This document shows, in pieces, positions 1-9,600 of a stretch of 64,000 nt of DNA. Source of the stretch: Tessaracoccus caeni (GTDB lineage Bacteria > Actinomycetota > Actinomycetes > Propionibacteriales > Propionibacteriaceae); contig NZ_JARGDO010000002.1 in the NCBI RefSeq assembly GCF_029211185.1, forward strand, positions 62,001 through 126,000, in the 5' to 3' direction. Every line of letters begins with the position of its first letter. Position 1 is the stretch's first letter. A program made the position numbers and the translations under genes. The notes beneath the pieces were generated by a model. It did not search any database. It was not told where the DNA came from and worked only from the letters and a program-made list of their open reading frames with translations.

Positions 1-1
1 C

Positions 2-196
2 TTCCGCCGCTTCGTGATCGAGATGATCGCCGTCGCCGTCGTCATTTACGGCGGTGGCACCGTCCTCGTCCTCGGTCAGCGAGCATTGCTGGCGCAGGCG
101 CCCGGTCTCTTGATGCTCGCGGTCGCCGCGGCGTACGGCTTGGCCGCCACCTACGTCGCCCGCAGCCGAGTAACCGGGGATCCCGGCGAGAAGTAA
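2..196 (+). CDS. C-terminal fragment of a small membrane protein (5' end outside window)
   Basis: The frame is open from base 2 and ends at the stop at 194-196, so only the last 64 residues are visible. They contain two hydrophobic stretches, roughly residues 6-26 and 34-54, and then a short polar tail with Arg and Lys. That looks like a small integral membrane protein or the last two helices of a larger one. I cannot assign a family. The next gene starts 10 bases downstream on the same strand, so the two may be co-transcribed. Confidence 0.5.
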   Translation, partial: FRRFVIEMIAVAVVIYGGGTVLVLGQRALLAQAPGLLMLAVAAAYGLAATYVARSRVTGDPGEK

Positions 197-206
197 GATA
201 AACGCG

Positions 207-1034
207 ATGACGCCGAGTCGAGCCACGGTGCGCCTGATCGCCACCGACATGGACCGCACGCTGCTGAGCGGCAACCCCCGAGCGATCAGTCCTCGCGTAC
301 ACACCGCGCTGACCGAGGCCGCGCGCGCGGGGATCCGGGTGATCGCCGTCTCCGGACGACAGCCCTACTCGCAGGCCACCTTCGTTCAAGACACCCCGCT
401 GGCGGATCTGGGCATCGGCTGCAACGGCGCAGTGATCGCCCACCTCGGCACCGGCGAGATCCTGGCCGAGGAGCTTCTCTCACCTGAGGCGCAGATCGCT
501 TTGACGCACGGCTTGAGACGGGTCTTCCCCGAGGTGAAGGTCGCCACGTTCAGGAACGGCGGCAACACCGTCCGGGCGCAGTCCGGTTATCTCGACGCCG
601 TCTCCGGACCGCAGGCGCCGTGGCCGCCGGACCAACGCGAGGTCGCCCTCGACGAGGCGCTGAGCCGGCCGGCCGTGAAGCTCGTCGCCGCCGCGCCAGG
701 AGTACCGGCCGAAGAGATCTACGCCGCAGCCTTGGCTCTGAACGTGCCCGGCTGCGAGCCGGTCGTCTCGGGCGCATCCTGGCTGGAGGTGGCTCGCGGC
801 GGCGTCACCAAAGCGTCGGCCTTGGCCCGCGTCGCGACCCATCTGGACATAGACCGCAGCCAGGTGGTGGCAATCGGCGACAACATCAACGATGTCGCGA
901 TGCTGCGCTGGGCCGGCTGGGGCGTGGCCGTGGCCAACGGAACCCCTGAGGCCCGCGCGGCCGCCGACCACGTCACGGTGTCGAACGAAGAGGACGCCGT
1001 GGCCGTCGTCATCGAGGGGATTCTCGGCGCGTAG
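207..1034 (+). CDS. HAD-superfamily Cof-type phosphatase
   Basis: 275 aa. Motif I is seen near the N-terminus (residues 8-15, TDMDRTLL), with the two Asp residues that act as nucleophile and acid/base. Motif IV is GDNINDVAML near residue 222. The length and the large middle cap domain fit the Cof/YidA subfamily (HAD IIB), cytoplasmic Mg-dependent phosphatases of sugar phosphates or related small phosphates. It lies 10 bases after the preceding gene and 233 bases before the PTS operon, so it probably belongs to the upstream unit. A role in dephosphorylating a PTS product is possible but is only suggested by position. The substrate cannot be read from sequence. Confidence 0.85.
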   Translation: MTPSRATVRLIATDMDRTLLSGNPRAISPRVHTALTEAARAGIRVIAVSGRQPYSQATFVQDTPLADLGIGCNGAVIAHLGTGEILAEELLSPEAQIALTHGLRRVFPEVKVATFRNGGNTVRAQSGYLDAVSGPQAPWPPDQREVALDEALSRPAVKLVAAAPGVPAEEIYAAALALNVPGCEPVVSGASWLEVARGGVTKASALARVATHLDIDRSQVVAIGDNINDVAMLRWAGWGVAVANGTPEARAAADHVTVSNEEDAVAVVIEGILGA

Positions 1035-1267
1035 AGATTCTGCGGAGGGTCTCACTCCCGTCCGGGAACGGACGAAAAGTCCACCGCGCACCTCTGTCGA
1101 AAATTGATCAGGGCATAAGATATATTGCCTTGCGTAACGTCGGGGAACCGGCATCCGATACGACCAAGACCACACCGCCGACGACGACCCACCGTGGCCC
1201 CCGAGACCACCCGACGGCCGCTCGTCCCCGACCTACAGACATCGCTCAACGAAGAGAAGGAGTGACG

Positions 1268-2836
1268 ATGAAGACCCGCTTCAAGAAGGGCATTCAGACC
1301 TTCGGCAGATCCCTGCTGCTGCCCATTGCCGTGCTCGCCCCGGTCGGCATGATCATGGGCCTTGCCAACGCCCTCACCCAGGAATACCTCACCGAGAAGG
1401 TGCCGTGGCTCGGCAACGCGATCTTCCAGGAGGTGCTGACCAGCCTCGGCACCATCTCCCAGGTCGTCTTCGACAACATCCCGCTGCTGTTCGCGATGGG
1501 CGTGGCCTATGGGATGAACAAGCGCGACAAGGGCATCGCGGTGTTCGCCTCCGTGATCGGCTACCTGACCATGCAGGTGGCGATGCGGGTCTACCTCATC
1601 GTCACGGGCACGCTCGTCGACGATCCCGACCTGATGCGCGCGGCCGGCCAGGGCCTGGTGCTCGGCATCCACACCGTGCGCGTGGAGGCCGCCGGCGGCA
1701 TCATCGCCGGCCTGCTCGCCGCATACGCCTGCGACAAGTGGTACACGAAGGAGCTTCCGCTGGCGTTCGCGTTCTTCGGCGGCAAGAAGTTCGTGGCCAT
1801 CGCCACGTTCGTGCTGATGATCCCGATCGGTTTCCTGGTGCCGATCGTCTGGGGCGGCTTCACCGCGGTCCTGGTGTTCATCTCACCCATCTTCATGAAC
1901 GACTACTTCGGCGTCGGCCTGTACTGGACGGCGCACCGTCTCTGCATCCCGTTCGGCCTGCACCACGTGCTCGCCTCCGTGGTGCGGTTCACCGAGGCCG
2001 GCGGCACCTACATGATCAACGGCCAGCCGTTCGTCGGTATCCTGCCCGCGGCCAACGAGGTGCTCTTCAACCAGGGCCCCGGCAGCCAGGCGTGGGACGA
2101 GCACGGCCCCAAGCTCTTCAGCTACCTCGCCAGCGGCCAGATGCTCACCACGTTGTTCCGCATCCCGGCCATGGGCCTGGCGTTCTACCACACCGCTTTC
2201 AAGGAGAACAAGAAGGTGGCCAAGGCCGCCATCCTGACCGTGGTGCTCACCGCGTTCCTCGGCAACATCACCGAGCCCATCGAGTTCTCGTTCCTGTTCA
2301 TCGCCCCGATGCTCTTCATCGCCTACGCGGTGATGTGCGGCATCATGGCGCTCCCGCTGCAGTTCCTCGATGTGACCATCGGCTACATCCGCGGCACCAT
2401 CTTCGACTTCGGCATCTTCGGCCTCCTGTACGACGACACCAACTGGTGGCAGCTCGTGCTGCTGGGCCTGGCCAACTCCGTCGTGTTCTACTTCTTCTTC
2501 CGGTTCGCCATCTCGAAGTGGAAGTTCGAGACGCTGGGCCGCGAGAAGGCGATGGGCGACCGGACGCTCCTCCTGGAGAAGCGCTACGACGAGCTCGCCG
2601 TGCTCGTGATCCAGGGCCTGGGTGGCAAGGAGAACATCAAGAACGTCGACAACTGCGTCTCGCGCCTGCGCGTCGATCTGGTCTCCAATGAGGCCGTCGA
2701 CCGCGACATCCTGAAGGACACCGGCACAAGCGGCATCTTCTTCCCGCAGGAGGGCCACATCCACATCGTGTTCGGCCCCTACGTCGAGTTCGTCCGCAAC
2801 GCGGTCGACGATGCGATGAAGAAGCCGGTGGGCTGA
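1268..2836 (+). CDS. PTS sugar permease, fused EIIC-EIIB (glucose/GlcNAc superfamily)
   Basis: 522 aa from ATG 1268; this start is chosen because AGAAGGAG lies just upstream, although the frame stays open further 5'. The first ~430 residues form a multi-helix EIIC domain with the hallmark NITEPIEF near residue 340. The C-terminal ~85 residues are an EIIB domain, with the phosphorylated Cys in VDNCVSRLRV near residue 462. The family (TC 4.A.1) imports and phosphorylates hexoses, N-acetylhexosamines and alpha-glucosides at the membrane. There is no EIIA domain in the chain; it is supplied by the gene at 4235. The stop overlaps the start of the lyase by one base (TGATG), so the two are translationally coupled. 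Substrate unknown; the linked lyase argues against plain glucose. Confidence 0.9.
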   Translation: MKTRFKKGIQTFGRSLLLPIAVLAPVGMIMGLANALTQEYLTEKVPWLGNAIFQEVLTSLGTISQVVFDNIPLLFAMGVAYGMNKRDKGIAVFASVIGYLTMQVAMRVYLIVTGTLVDDPDLMRAAGQGLVLGIHTVRVEAAGGIIAGLLAAYACDKWYTKELPLAFAFFGGKKFVAIATFVLMIPIGFLVPIVWGGFTAVLVFISPIFMNDYFGVGLYWTAHRLCIPFGLHHVLASVVRFTEAGGTYMINGQPFVGILPAANEVLFNQGPGSQAWDEHGPKLFSYLASGQMLTTLFRIPAMGLAFYHTAFKENKKVAKAAILTVVLTAFLGNITEPIEFSFLFIAPMLFIAYAVMCGIMALPLQFLDVTIGYIRGTIFDFGIFGLLYDDTNWWQLVLLGLANSVVFYFFFRFAISKWKFETLGREKAMGDRTLLLEKRYDELAVLVIQGLGGKENIKNVDNCVSRLRVDLVSNEAVDRDILKDTGTSGIFFPQEGHIHIVFGPYVEFVRNAVDDAMKKPVG

Positions 2837-4185
2837 TGGCTCTCACCGACTCGATGAGCAAGACCCTCGACGACCACGGCATCAGCCACCTGTTGTCGAA
2901 CGAGGTCAAGCTCCAGACCTGGCTGGACGTGGAGAGCGCCCTGGCGCTGGCTCAGGCCGAGTACGGGGTGATCCCCGTGGAGGCCGCCCAGAACATCAAG
3001 GAGAATGCGAAGTACGAGAACCTCGACCTGGAGCTGATGGACGAGATCTACCGCAAGGTGGGCCACGGCTTCGTGCCCTTCGTCAAGGTGTTCGTGAAGG
3101 CGTGCGACCCGGAGGCCGGAAAGTACATCCACTTCGGCAGCACCACCCAGAACATACAGCAGAGCTCGCAGAGCATCGTGCTCAAGAAGGTGAATGGCAA
3201 GTTCTTAGAGCTGACCAAGCAGATCCTGCTGAATCTGGCCGATCTGGCAGAGACCCACGCGGACAGCGTGATGGCTGGGCGCACGCACGGCAAGCACGCC
3301 ATCCCGATCACCTACGGATACAAGGTGGCCACCTGGATCTCGGAGATCCTGATGAGCGTGGAACGCTTGGAGCAGCTGGAGCCGCGCGTCTTCACCATCA
3401 TGATGGGCGGCGCCGTCGGGGCCTTCAATTCCACCGGAGCGGTGGGCGTCGACGTGCAGAATCGCGTCGGCGAGCTGCTCCAGATGGACGTGATGCAGAT
3501 CCCGTCGCGGGCGGTGAACTCGCCCAAGGTGGAGTACATCAACGCCCTGGCGCTGCTGGCGAACAACTTCCACAAGGTGGCCGAGGAGGTGTTCCAGACC
3601 TCCATCGAAGAGTTCGGGGAGGTCTCCGAAGGGTTCCAGAAGGGCACGATCGGCAGCTCGACGATGCCGCACAAGATCAACCCCAAGCTGGCAAAGGGCA
3701 TCATCGCCAACGCGCAGAAGCTGTACTCGCTGACCTCGGTGGGCTATTTCTCCAGCGCTCGCCCGTTCGAGGCGGACAGCACCTCCAACATGCTGTTCGA
3801 CAGCATCCTGTACGAGGCCGTCGGCCTGATGCGGGAGGCCATCGTGCGGATGGTGGAGCTCTCGGCGACGCTGCACGTCGACGCCGAGCGGCTGTACGTC
3901 AACGCCAACATCAACCACGGCATCGACAACAGCGAGTACATCATGATGAAGCTCGCCGAGCGGCTGGGCAAGGACCAGGCGCACGAGCTGGTCTACGAGC
4001 TGGCCATCGACGCATCCCTCAACAAACGGCGGTACTCCGACGTGCTGGCGGCCAACGAGGTAGTCAGCACCGCGTTCAGCCAGGACGAGATCGCGGAGAT
4101 GCTGAAGCCGGAGAGCTACGTCGGCCTGTCCGCGGAGATCTCACGCGAGACCGCGCGGTCCGTGCGAGCCCTCTACGCCGGCTGA
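2836..4185 (+). CDS. Fumarase/aspartase-superfamily lyase (adenylosuccinate-lyase-like)
   Basis: 449 aa. The three conserved superfamily segments are present in order: HFGSTTQNIQQSS (about 97-109), GRTHGKHAIP (about 148-157) and the signature loop GSSTMPHKINPK (about 272-283) carrying the catalytic Ser. Members eliminate fumarate from N- or C-substituted succinates (adenylosuccinate, argininosuccinate, aspartate, EDDS) or act as carboxymuconate cycloisomerases. The start overlaps the EIIBC stop, and the EIIA gene follows 49 bases later, so this enzyme sits inside a sugar PTS operon. That is not where purB or argH is expected. I infer that it cleaves the phosphorylated PTS product, perhaps an N-succinyl or aspartyl sugar phosphate, to fumarate and an amino sugar phosphate. 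The substrate is unproven. Confidence 0.85.
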   Translation: MALTDSMSKTLDDHGISHLLSNEVKLQTWLDVESALALAQAEYGVIPVEAAQNIKENAKYENLDLELMDEIYRKVGHGFVPFVKVFVKACDPEAGKYIHFGSTTQNIQQSSQSIVLKKVNGKFLELTKQILLNLADLAETHADSVMAGRTHGKHAIPITYGYKVATWISEILMSVERLEQLEPRVFTIMMGGAVGAFNSTGAVGVDVQNRVGELLQMDVMQIPSRAVNSPKVEYINALALLANNFHKVAEEVFQTSIEEFGEVSEGFQKGTIGSSTMPHKINPKLAKGIIANAQKLYSLTSVGYFSSARPFEADSTSNMLFDSILYEAVGLMREAIVRMVELSATLHVDAERLYVNANINHGIDNSEYIMMKLAERLGKDQAHELVYELAIDASLNKRRYSDVLAANEVVSTAFSQDEIAEMLKPESYVGLSAEISRETARSVRALYAG

Positions 4186-4234
4186 CCCGATCAACGACAT
4201 CGAAAACGAGAAAGAGTTAAGGAAGCGATATTCC

Positions 4235-4708
4235 ATGGGATTTTTCAGCAAGTTCAAGAAGGAAGCCCCCACCCTGGTGGCCGTCGCCGACGGTGACGTG
4301 ATCGCGATGGACGCCGTCTCCGATCCGGTCTTCGCCAGCAAGAGCATGGGCGACGGTTTCGCGGTGGAGCCCAGCTCCAGCACCGTGGTCTCCCCTGTGA
4401 ACGGCGTTGTCAAGAGCATCTTCCCCACCCAGCACGCCATCATCCTGCAGAGCGACGACGGCCTGGACATCCTGGTCCACATGGGCCTCGAGACGGTCGC
4501 GCTGAAGGGCGAGGGCTTCGACGTGAAGGTGGCCAAGGGCGACAAGGTCACTGCCGGCCAGCCGATGGCGATCATGGATCTGGGCTACGTCGTCGAACAG
4601 GGCAAGAAGACCACCATCATCGTGGTGATCACCAACCTCGAGGACAAGCGCCTCAAGCTCACGACGGGACGGGCCACCGCAGGCTCCGCGGTGGTGGAGG
4701 TCAAGTAA
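4235..4708 (+). CDS. PTS EIIA component, glucose (Crr) type
   Basis: 157 aa, the usual length for a free-standing EIIA-Glc domain. The phosphoryl-accepting His is His82 in DILVHMGLETV, and the supporting active-site His is His67 in PTQHAII. It is a cytoplasmic protein that passes phosphate from HPr to the Cys of EIIB. The start is supported by AAGGAAG upstream. It follows the lyase in the same operon and is followed directly by a strong hairpin terminator, so it closes the transcription unit. It presumably serves the EIIBC encoded at 1268. Confidence 0.92.
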   Translation: MGFFSKFKKEAPTLVAVADGDVIAMDAVSDPVFASKSMGDGFAVEPSSSTVVSPVNGVVKSIFPTQHAIILQSDDGLDILVHMGLETVALKGEGFDVKVAKGDKVTAGQPMAIMDLGYVVEQGKKTTIIVVITNLEDKRLKLTTGRATAGSAVVEVK

Positions 4709-4719
4709 CACCCACCGCC

Positions 4720-4755
4720 AAGAGCGCCGGAGGCCGCGAGGTTTCCGGCGCTCTT
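4720..4755 (+). terminator. Hairpin terminator after the PTS operon
   Basis: A perfect 12-bp inverted repeat (AAGAGCGCCGGA at 4720-4731, TCCGGCGCTCTT at 4744-4755) with a 12-nt loop lies 11 bases after the EIIA stop. The U-tract is weak. It separates the PTS operon from the regulator gene. Confidence 0.75.
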
Positions 4756-4818
4756 GCCATACCCGCTGGCACCGTGACGGGCTACCATCGCAGGAGCACC
4801 AAGAAGGAAAGAGCGCTC

Positions 4819-6039
4819 GTGAGTTCGGCCAAGTCATACGACTTCGGCGCTGGCAGAGTCAGCGTCGGTCTTGTGCTCGACTTCGCCTGGGGTCGCGGGC
4901 CCTTCACCGCCACCGACGTGATGGCCGCGACCGGCCTCACTCGCACGACGGCGATCATCGCTATCGACAAGCTCGTCGAGGCGCGGATCCTCGAGGAACT
5001 CGCCAATGCCCGTGTGGTGGGCGAGTACCGGGCCGGCCGGCCTGCACGGCGCTTTCAGCTGCCTCCCAACCTCGGCGTGGTCGTCGGCATCGACTCGGGC
5101 GACTTCCACCTGACGGTGGCCGTTTCCGATCTCGGGGGCTCGCCGATCGCCCATCGCCGGACGGAACTGAACCCGAGCGACAGCCCCGAGCGGCGCCGCG
5201 ACACGATCCTCAGCGAAGTGGACGCCGCGCTGACCGCCGTCGGCCGTAGCGCGACGGACGTCCTGGCGGTATGCGCGGGCGTGGCCGCTCCCGTGGCCCG
5301 GGACGGCTCGACTCCCCCGCATCCCTATGGCTTCTGGGAGCGGACCAACCCGGGTTTGACCGAAGCGCTGCAGGCCCGGTTCTCCCAGGTTCTGGTCAAG
5401 AACGACGCGCAGCTGGCCGCAGCCGCCGAACTCCACGCCGGGCAGGCCGCCGGATGCAGCGACTTCGTCGCCCTCCTCGCCGGCCGGCGCCTGGGTGCCG
5501 GTGTGGTGATCGACGGGCATCTTCTGCACGGCGCCCACGGCGGTGTCGGCGAGATGAAAGCCTTCGACTACGTGCTCGGCGTCGGCACCCGGCGCGGCCT
5601 CGGCAGCATCGCCGAAAGCCGGGCCGCCGCCATGCTCGAGTCCGGCGACCTCGAGGACGAAGGCGTGTTCTCCCGCCTGTTCCCCGAGGACGTGGACGCG
5701 CGGCATCTGCTGAAGCTGGCCTCCTCCGGCGATCCCGACGCCACCGTCCTCGCGGATCAGCTGGCCCATTCGCTGGCGCGGATCGTCGGCGCGCTGAGCA
5801 GCATGTTCGATCCCTCCAGGGTCATCATCTGCGGTGCGGTCGCGGACGAGATCGATCCGATCCTGGACACCGCCCGCTCGGTCCTCGCCGAGGAGTCCCA
5901 CATGCCCGCACCGGAACTGGTGCGATCCCGTCTCGGTGCCGACGTCGTCATCCGCGGCGCGATCATCACGGCCCTCGACGAGGTTCGCGGCGCCGTCCTC
6001 CCCCACCTTGCACGACGCCGGATCGAGGCGCCGGCTTAG
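4819..6039 (+). CDS. ROK-family transcriptional regulator (NagC/XylR-like)
   Basis: 406 aa from GTG 4819, chosen because AAGAAGGAAAG (4801-4811) precedes it; an in-frame GTG at 4774 lacks a Shine-Dalgarno. The N-terminal ~70 residues are a winged helix (TATDVMAATGLTRTTAI), followed by a ROK sugar-kinase-like fold (VGIDSGDFHLTVAV near 90; GAGVVIDGHLLHGAHGGVGE near 230). The CxCGxxGC zinc motif of canonical ROK proteins is absent: the equivalent stretch reads VLGVGTRRGLGS. The His normally after GE in that motif is replaced as well. So it probably binds a sugar phosphate as effector without kinase activity. It sits just after the PTS operon and most likely represses it. Confidence 0.85.
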   Translation: MSSAKSYDFGAGRVSVGLVLDFAWGRGPFTATDVMAATGLTRTTAIIAIDKLVEARILEELANARVVGEYRAGRPARRFQLPPNLGVVVGIDSGDFHLTVAVSDLGGSPIAHRRTELNPSDSPERRRDTILSEVDAALTAVGRSATDVLAVCAGVAAPVARDGSTPPHPYGFWERTNPGLTEALQARFSQVLVKNDAQLAAAAELHAGQAAGCSDFVALLAGRRLGAGVVIDGHLLHGAHGGVGEMKAFDYVLGVGTRRGLGSIAESRAAAMLESGDLEDEGVFSRLFPEDVDARHLLKLASSGDPDATVLADQLAHSLARIVGALSSMFDPSRVIICGAVADEIDPILDTARSVLAEESHMPAPELVRSRLGADVVIRGAIITALDEVRGAVLPHLARRRIEAPA

Positions 6040-6048
6040 GGCCTTTCT

Positions 6049-6675
6049 CTAAAAAGCACCCGTGCGGGCGGCGAAGGCACCGACGGCGCGATGGTCGACC
6101 CAGTCCACCACTGGCACGGGTGGGGCGATGGCGTCAACGGAACGCGGGTCGTCGAGGGTGCCGAAACCGGCCTTCACCAGGGCTTCCTTGCGGACCCAGA
6201 GCCGGAGAAAGGCCGCCGAAGGGTCGGGTTGGTGCGCCAACCAGGACCGCTCCGATGCCGAAAGCACCCGTGCGATCGGGGAGATCGGGCGCAGGGGTTC
6301 GACGTCGATCCCGCACGGCGACCAGGCCGCCGCCGCGGCCACCACGCCCCGGGAATGGCTCAGGCTCACGTGAACCTCCGGGAACCCGGCCACCGTCGGT
6401 CGGCCGTGCGGGCCGCCGCAGTCGGCGCAGCGCTGCACGATCGTGACCTCCCGGACGCCGACCCCGAGCAGCTCGGCCGCGCACTCCCGCACCAGCACGT
6501 GGGCCGCGACGAACGCGGCCCTGTCATCCGCGCGGTGAAGCCGGTCGCGTCGTTCGCGCTCCAGGTCCGTGAGCAGCGCCGCGTCCTCCTCCCCCGTCAC
6601 CCGGGCGAACCGGGCCACCGGCGCGGGCCATCCGGGTCGCACCGAGTGACCCAGCTCGCTGGCCGGAGCGCTCAT
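6049..6675 (-). CDS. 4'-phosphopantetheinyl transferase (Sfp/EntD type)
   Basis: 208 aa. The family's metal- and CoA-binding motifs are visible: GIDVEPL near residue 122 and [11 protein letters not shown] near 162. It transfers phosphopantetheine from CoA to the carrier-protein serines of EntB and EntF, turning them into the holo form needed for siderophore assembly. Its ATG overlaps the entF stop (ATGA), making it the last gene of the operon. The stop lies only 9 bases from the stop of the convergent ROK regulator, with no obvious terminator between. It could also serve other carrier proteins in the cell. Confidence 0.92.
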   Translation of the reverse strand: MSAPASELGHSVRPGWPAPVARFARVTGEEDAALLTDLERERRDRLHRADDRAAFVAAHVLVRECAAELLGVGVREVTIVQRCADCGGPHGRPTVAGFPEVHVSLSHSRGVVAAAAAWSPCGIDVEPLRPISPIARVLSASERSWLAHQPDPSAAFLRLWVRKEALVKAGFGTLDDPRSVDAIAPPVPVVDWVDHRAVGAFAARTGAF

Positions 6676-9600
6676 CGCAGCAGCCCGGCGAGGATCGCGC
6701 CCACCTGATCCGCGACCGGACGGCGCACCAAGTCGCCGTGCGTGGCGTCCACCGGATGGGTGGTGACCGTTCCGGACACGTAGGGGCGCCAGCCGGCGGC
6801 GTCGAGCCAGCGCTCCGGGCGCGGCGCCGTCGCGACGACGACGTCCAGATCGCCGTCGAGGATCCCGTGGCGCGATGTCCGCACGATCCGACTGGCCTCG
6901 ATCACGCTCGCGATGCAGCCGTCGAGCACGGGCTCGGGCAGCGCGGCGAGGGCGCTGCCGCCGCGGCGCAGGACGTCGGCCACCGTCGCGCGGTCCATGG
7001 TCGCGCCGTCGGGCAGGAGCCCCTCGACGCCGCCGAGCCTGAGTATCCCGACGAGCGCCTCCTCCTCGGTGGGCTCGGCCAGGTGCTGCCACTGGTCGGA
7101 GGGGTAGGCGTCGAGCAGCACGACCCGCCCGACCTCCTGGCCCTCCTCGCGGGCCAGCCGCGCGACGGCGTGCGCGGCCATGCCGCCCAGAGACCAGCCG
7201 GCGACGTGGAACGGCCGCCGGCCCAGCACGCCGCGGACGGCCGCCAGTTGGCGCGCGGCGAGCGCGTCGAGATCGGCGACCGGTTCGGGCGCGCCGTCGG
7301 CGATCCCGGGTGCCTGCACGGTGAGCACACCCTGGTCGGCGGGCAGCGCGCGCAGCAGGCTCGCGTAGCACCAGCCGAGCCCGCCTGCGGGAGGGAGCAG
7401 CACCAGCGGCGGCCGGTCGCCGATCGGCCGGAGGACGAGGGCCTCCGCGAGGTCGGCGCGCTCGCGGTCGGCGCCGGCCAGCGCCGCGAGGCCCGCGGGC
7501 GTCGGGTGGGCGAAGACGTCGGCGAGGGTCAGTTCCAGCCCCAGCTGTGCCTCGGCCTCGGCGATCAGCCGCAGCACGCGCAGCGAGTCGCCGCCGAGCG
7601 CGAAGAAGTCATCGTCAGCGCCGACCGCCTCCGCCCCGACGACGTCGGCCACCAGCGCGCACAGTCGTTGCTCGAGCAGATCGTGCGGCGTCCCGGCCCC
7701 GGCGGCGACAGGGCGCGGCGGCGCGATCTCGGCCAGTCGACGCCGGTCCGTCTTGCCGCTCGTCCCCAGCGGGATCTCGCTCACGGCGACCCAATGGGCA
7801 GGCACGAACGACGCGGGAAGCCGCGCGGCGGCGGCCGTTCGGAGCGCGGCGCCGACGGCGTCGGCATCGGCGTCGGCTCCCTCCGCGACGGCGTACCAGC
7901 AGACCAGAGCCTCGTCGACTACGCCGGCCGCTGCCGCGACCAGTCCGGGCACCCCGGTCAGCGCCGCCTCGACCTCACCCAGCTCGACGCGCTGGCCGCG
8001 GATCTTCACCTGATCGTCGGTGCGGCCGAGGTAGCAGAGCGCGCCGTCGGGGCGCCACGCGGCGAGGTCGCCGGTCCGGTACAGGCGGCCGAACGCGGTC
8101 TCGACGAACCGTTCCGCCGTCAGATCCGGCCGACCGACATACCCGTCGGCCAGCTGGACCCCGCCCAGCCACAGCTCGCCGGCCGCGCCGATCGGCACCG
8201 GCCGGAGGTCGCCGTCGAGGACGAAGCACGTCGTGTTCCACACCGGTCGGCCGATGGGCACGACGTCCTCGTCGGGCGCGCAGTCCCAGAACGTGACGTC
8301 GACGGCGGCCTCCGTCGGCCCATAGAGGTTGAGCGGCGACACCCCGAACCAGCGCGCGGTCCCGGCCACGAGGTCGGGTGTGAGGGCCTCACCGCTGGTG
8401 ACGACGTGGCACACCTCTCCGGCCGCCACGCGCTCCCGGGCGCGCGGGTCGGCGAGCAGCGCGCGCAGCATCGAGGGCACGAAGTGGAGCACGTCGACGC
8501 CCTCGGTGACGACGAGGTCGGCGATGGCACGCGGGTCGCGGTGCGCCCCGGGTTCGGCGATGACGACGGCGGCGCCCACCTGCAGCGGCCAGAACAGCTC
8601 CCAGATGGACACGTCGAAGGAGATCGGCGTCTTGTGGAGCACCCGGTCGCCGAGGCCGATCGGGATGTGGTGCTGCATCCAGGCGAGCCTGTTGTCGATG
8701 GCGCGGTGGCCGACGAGGACGCCCTTGGGCCGCCCGGTCGAGCCGGAGGTGAAGAGCAGGTAGGCGGGCGCGTCGACGTCGCCGAAGACGGGGAGGTCGC
8801 CAGGGTCGGCGGCCAGGTCATCGCCCGGCCGGATGACCAGCACCGCCGCGGCATCGCTCAGCATGCCGTCGACGCGGGCGGCCGGCAGATCGGCATCGAC
8901 GGGGAGGTAGACGGCGCCCAGCAGCGCCAGGGCGTGGACGGCCTCGTAGAGGGCGAAGCCGCGTTCGAGCGCGACCCCGACGACGTCGCCCGGGCGCACG
9001 CCGCGCGCGGCCAGCCCCGCCGCGAGTCGGCGGGAGGCGTCGAGGAGCTGCGCGTAGGTCCTCGTCTCGCCGCGGAACACGAGCGCGGTCGCGTCCGGGG
9101 TCCGGGCGGCCTGCGCCGCGAACCGCTCGCCCAGCGTCGCCGCCTCACGCTCGACCGCGGTGTCGTTGAATGCCCTGGTCACCAGGTCCAGCTCGGCGTG
9201 CGGCAGGAGCGGGAGGTCGCGCAGCGGGGTCTCCGCGGCCGCGCCCGCGTACGCGGCCAGCCAAGCGGTGAGCCGGGCGAGGTGCAGGTCCACCTCGTCG
9301 GCGGTGTACAGCTCCGGGTTGGCGTCGATCTCCAGCCGGACGACGCGTCCCCGGCCGGGCGTGCCGCGCAGGCACACGGTCATGTCCTCGACCGGCCCGG
9401 CGGTGAGGTTCCGGACGACGCCCACGGCCGCGCCCAGCCGCAGCTCCAACTCGAAGGGCACGACGTTGACCTGCGCGCCGAAGAGCTGGCCGCCGGTCAG
9501 TTGCGCGAGTCGGCGGGCGAGGGTCTCCTGACGCACGAACGGGTGGGCGCGGACCTCCGCCTGGTCGGCGGTGGTCGCCGCGAGCGCACCCGCGACCGTG

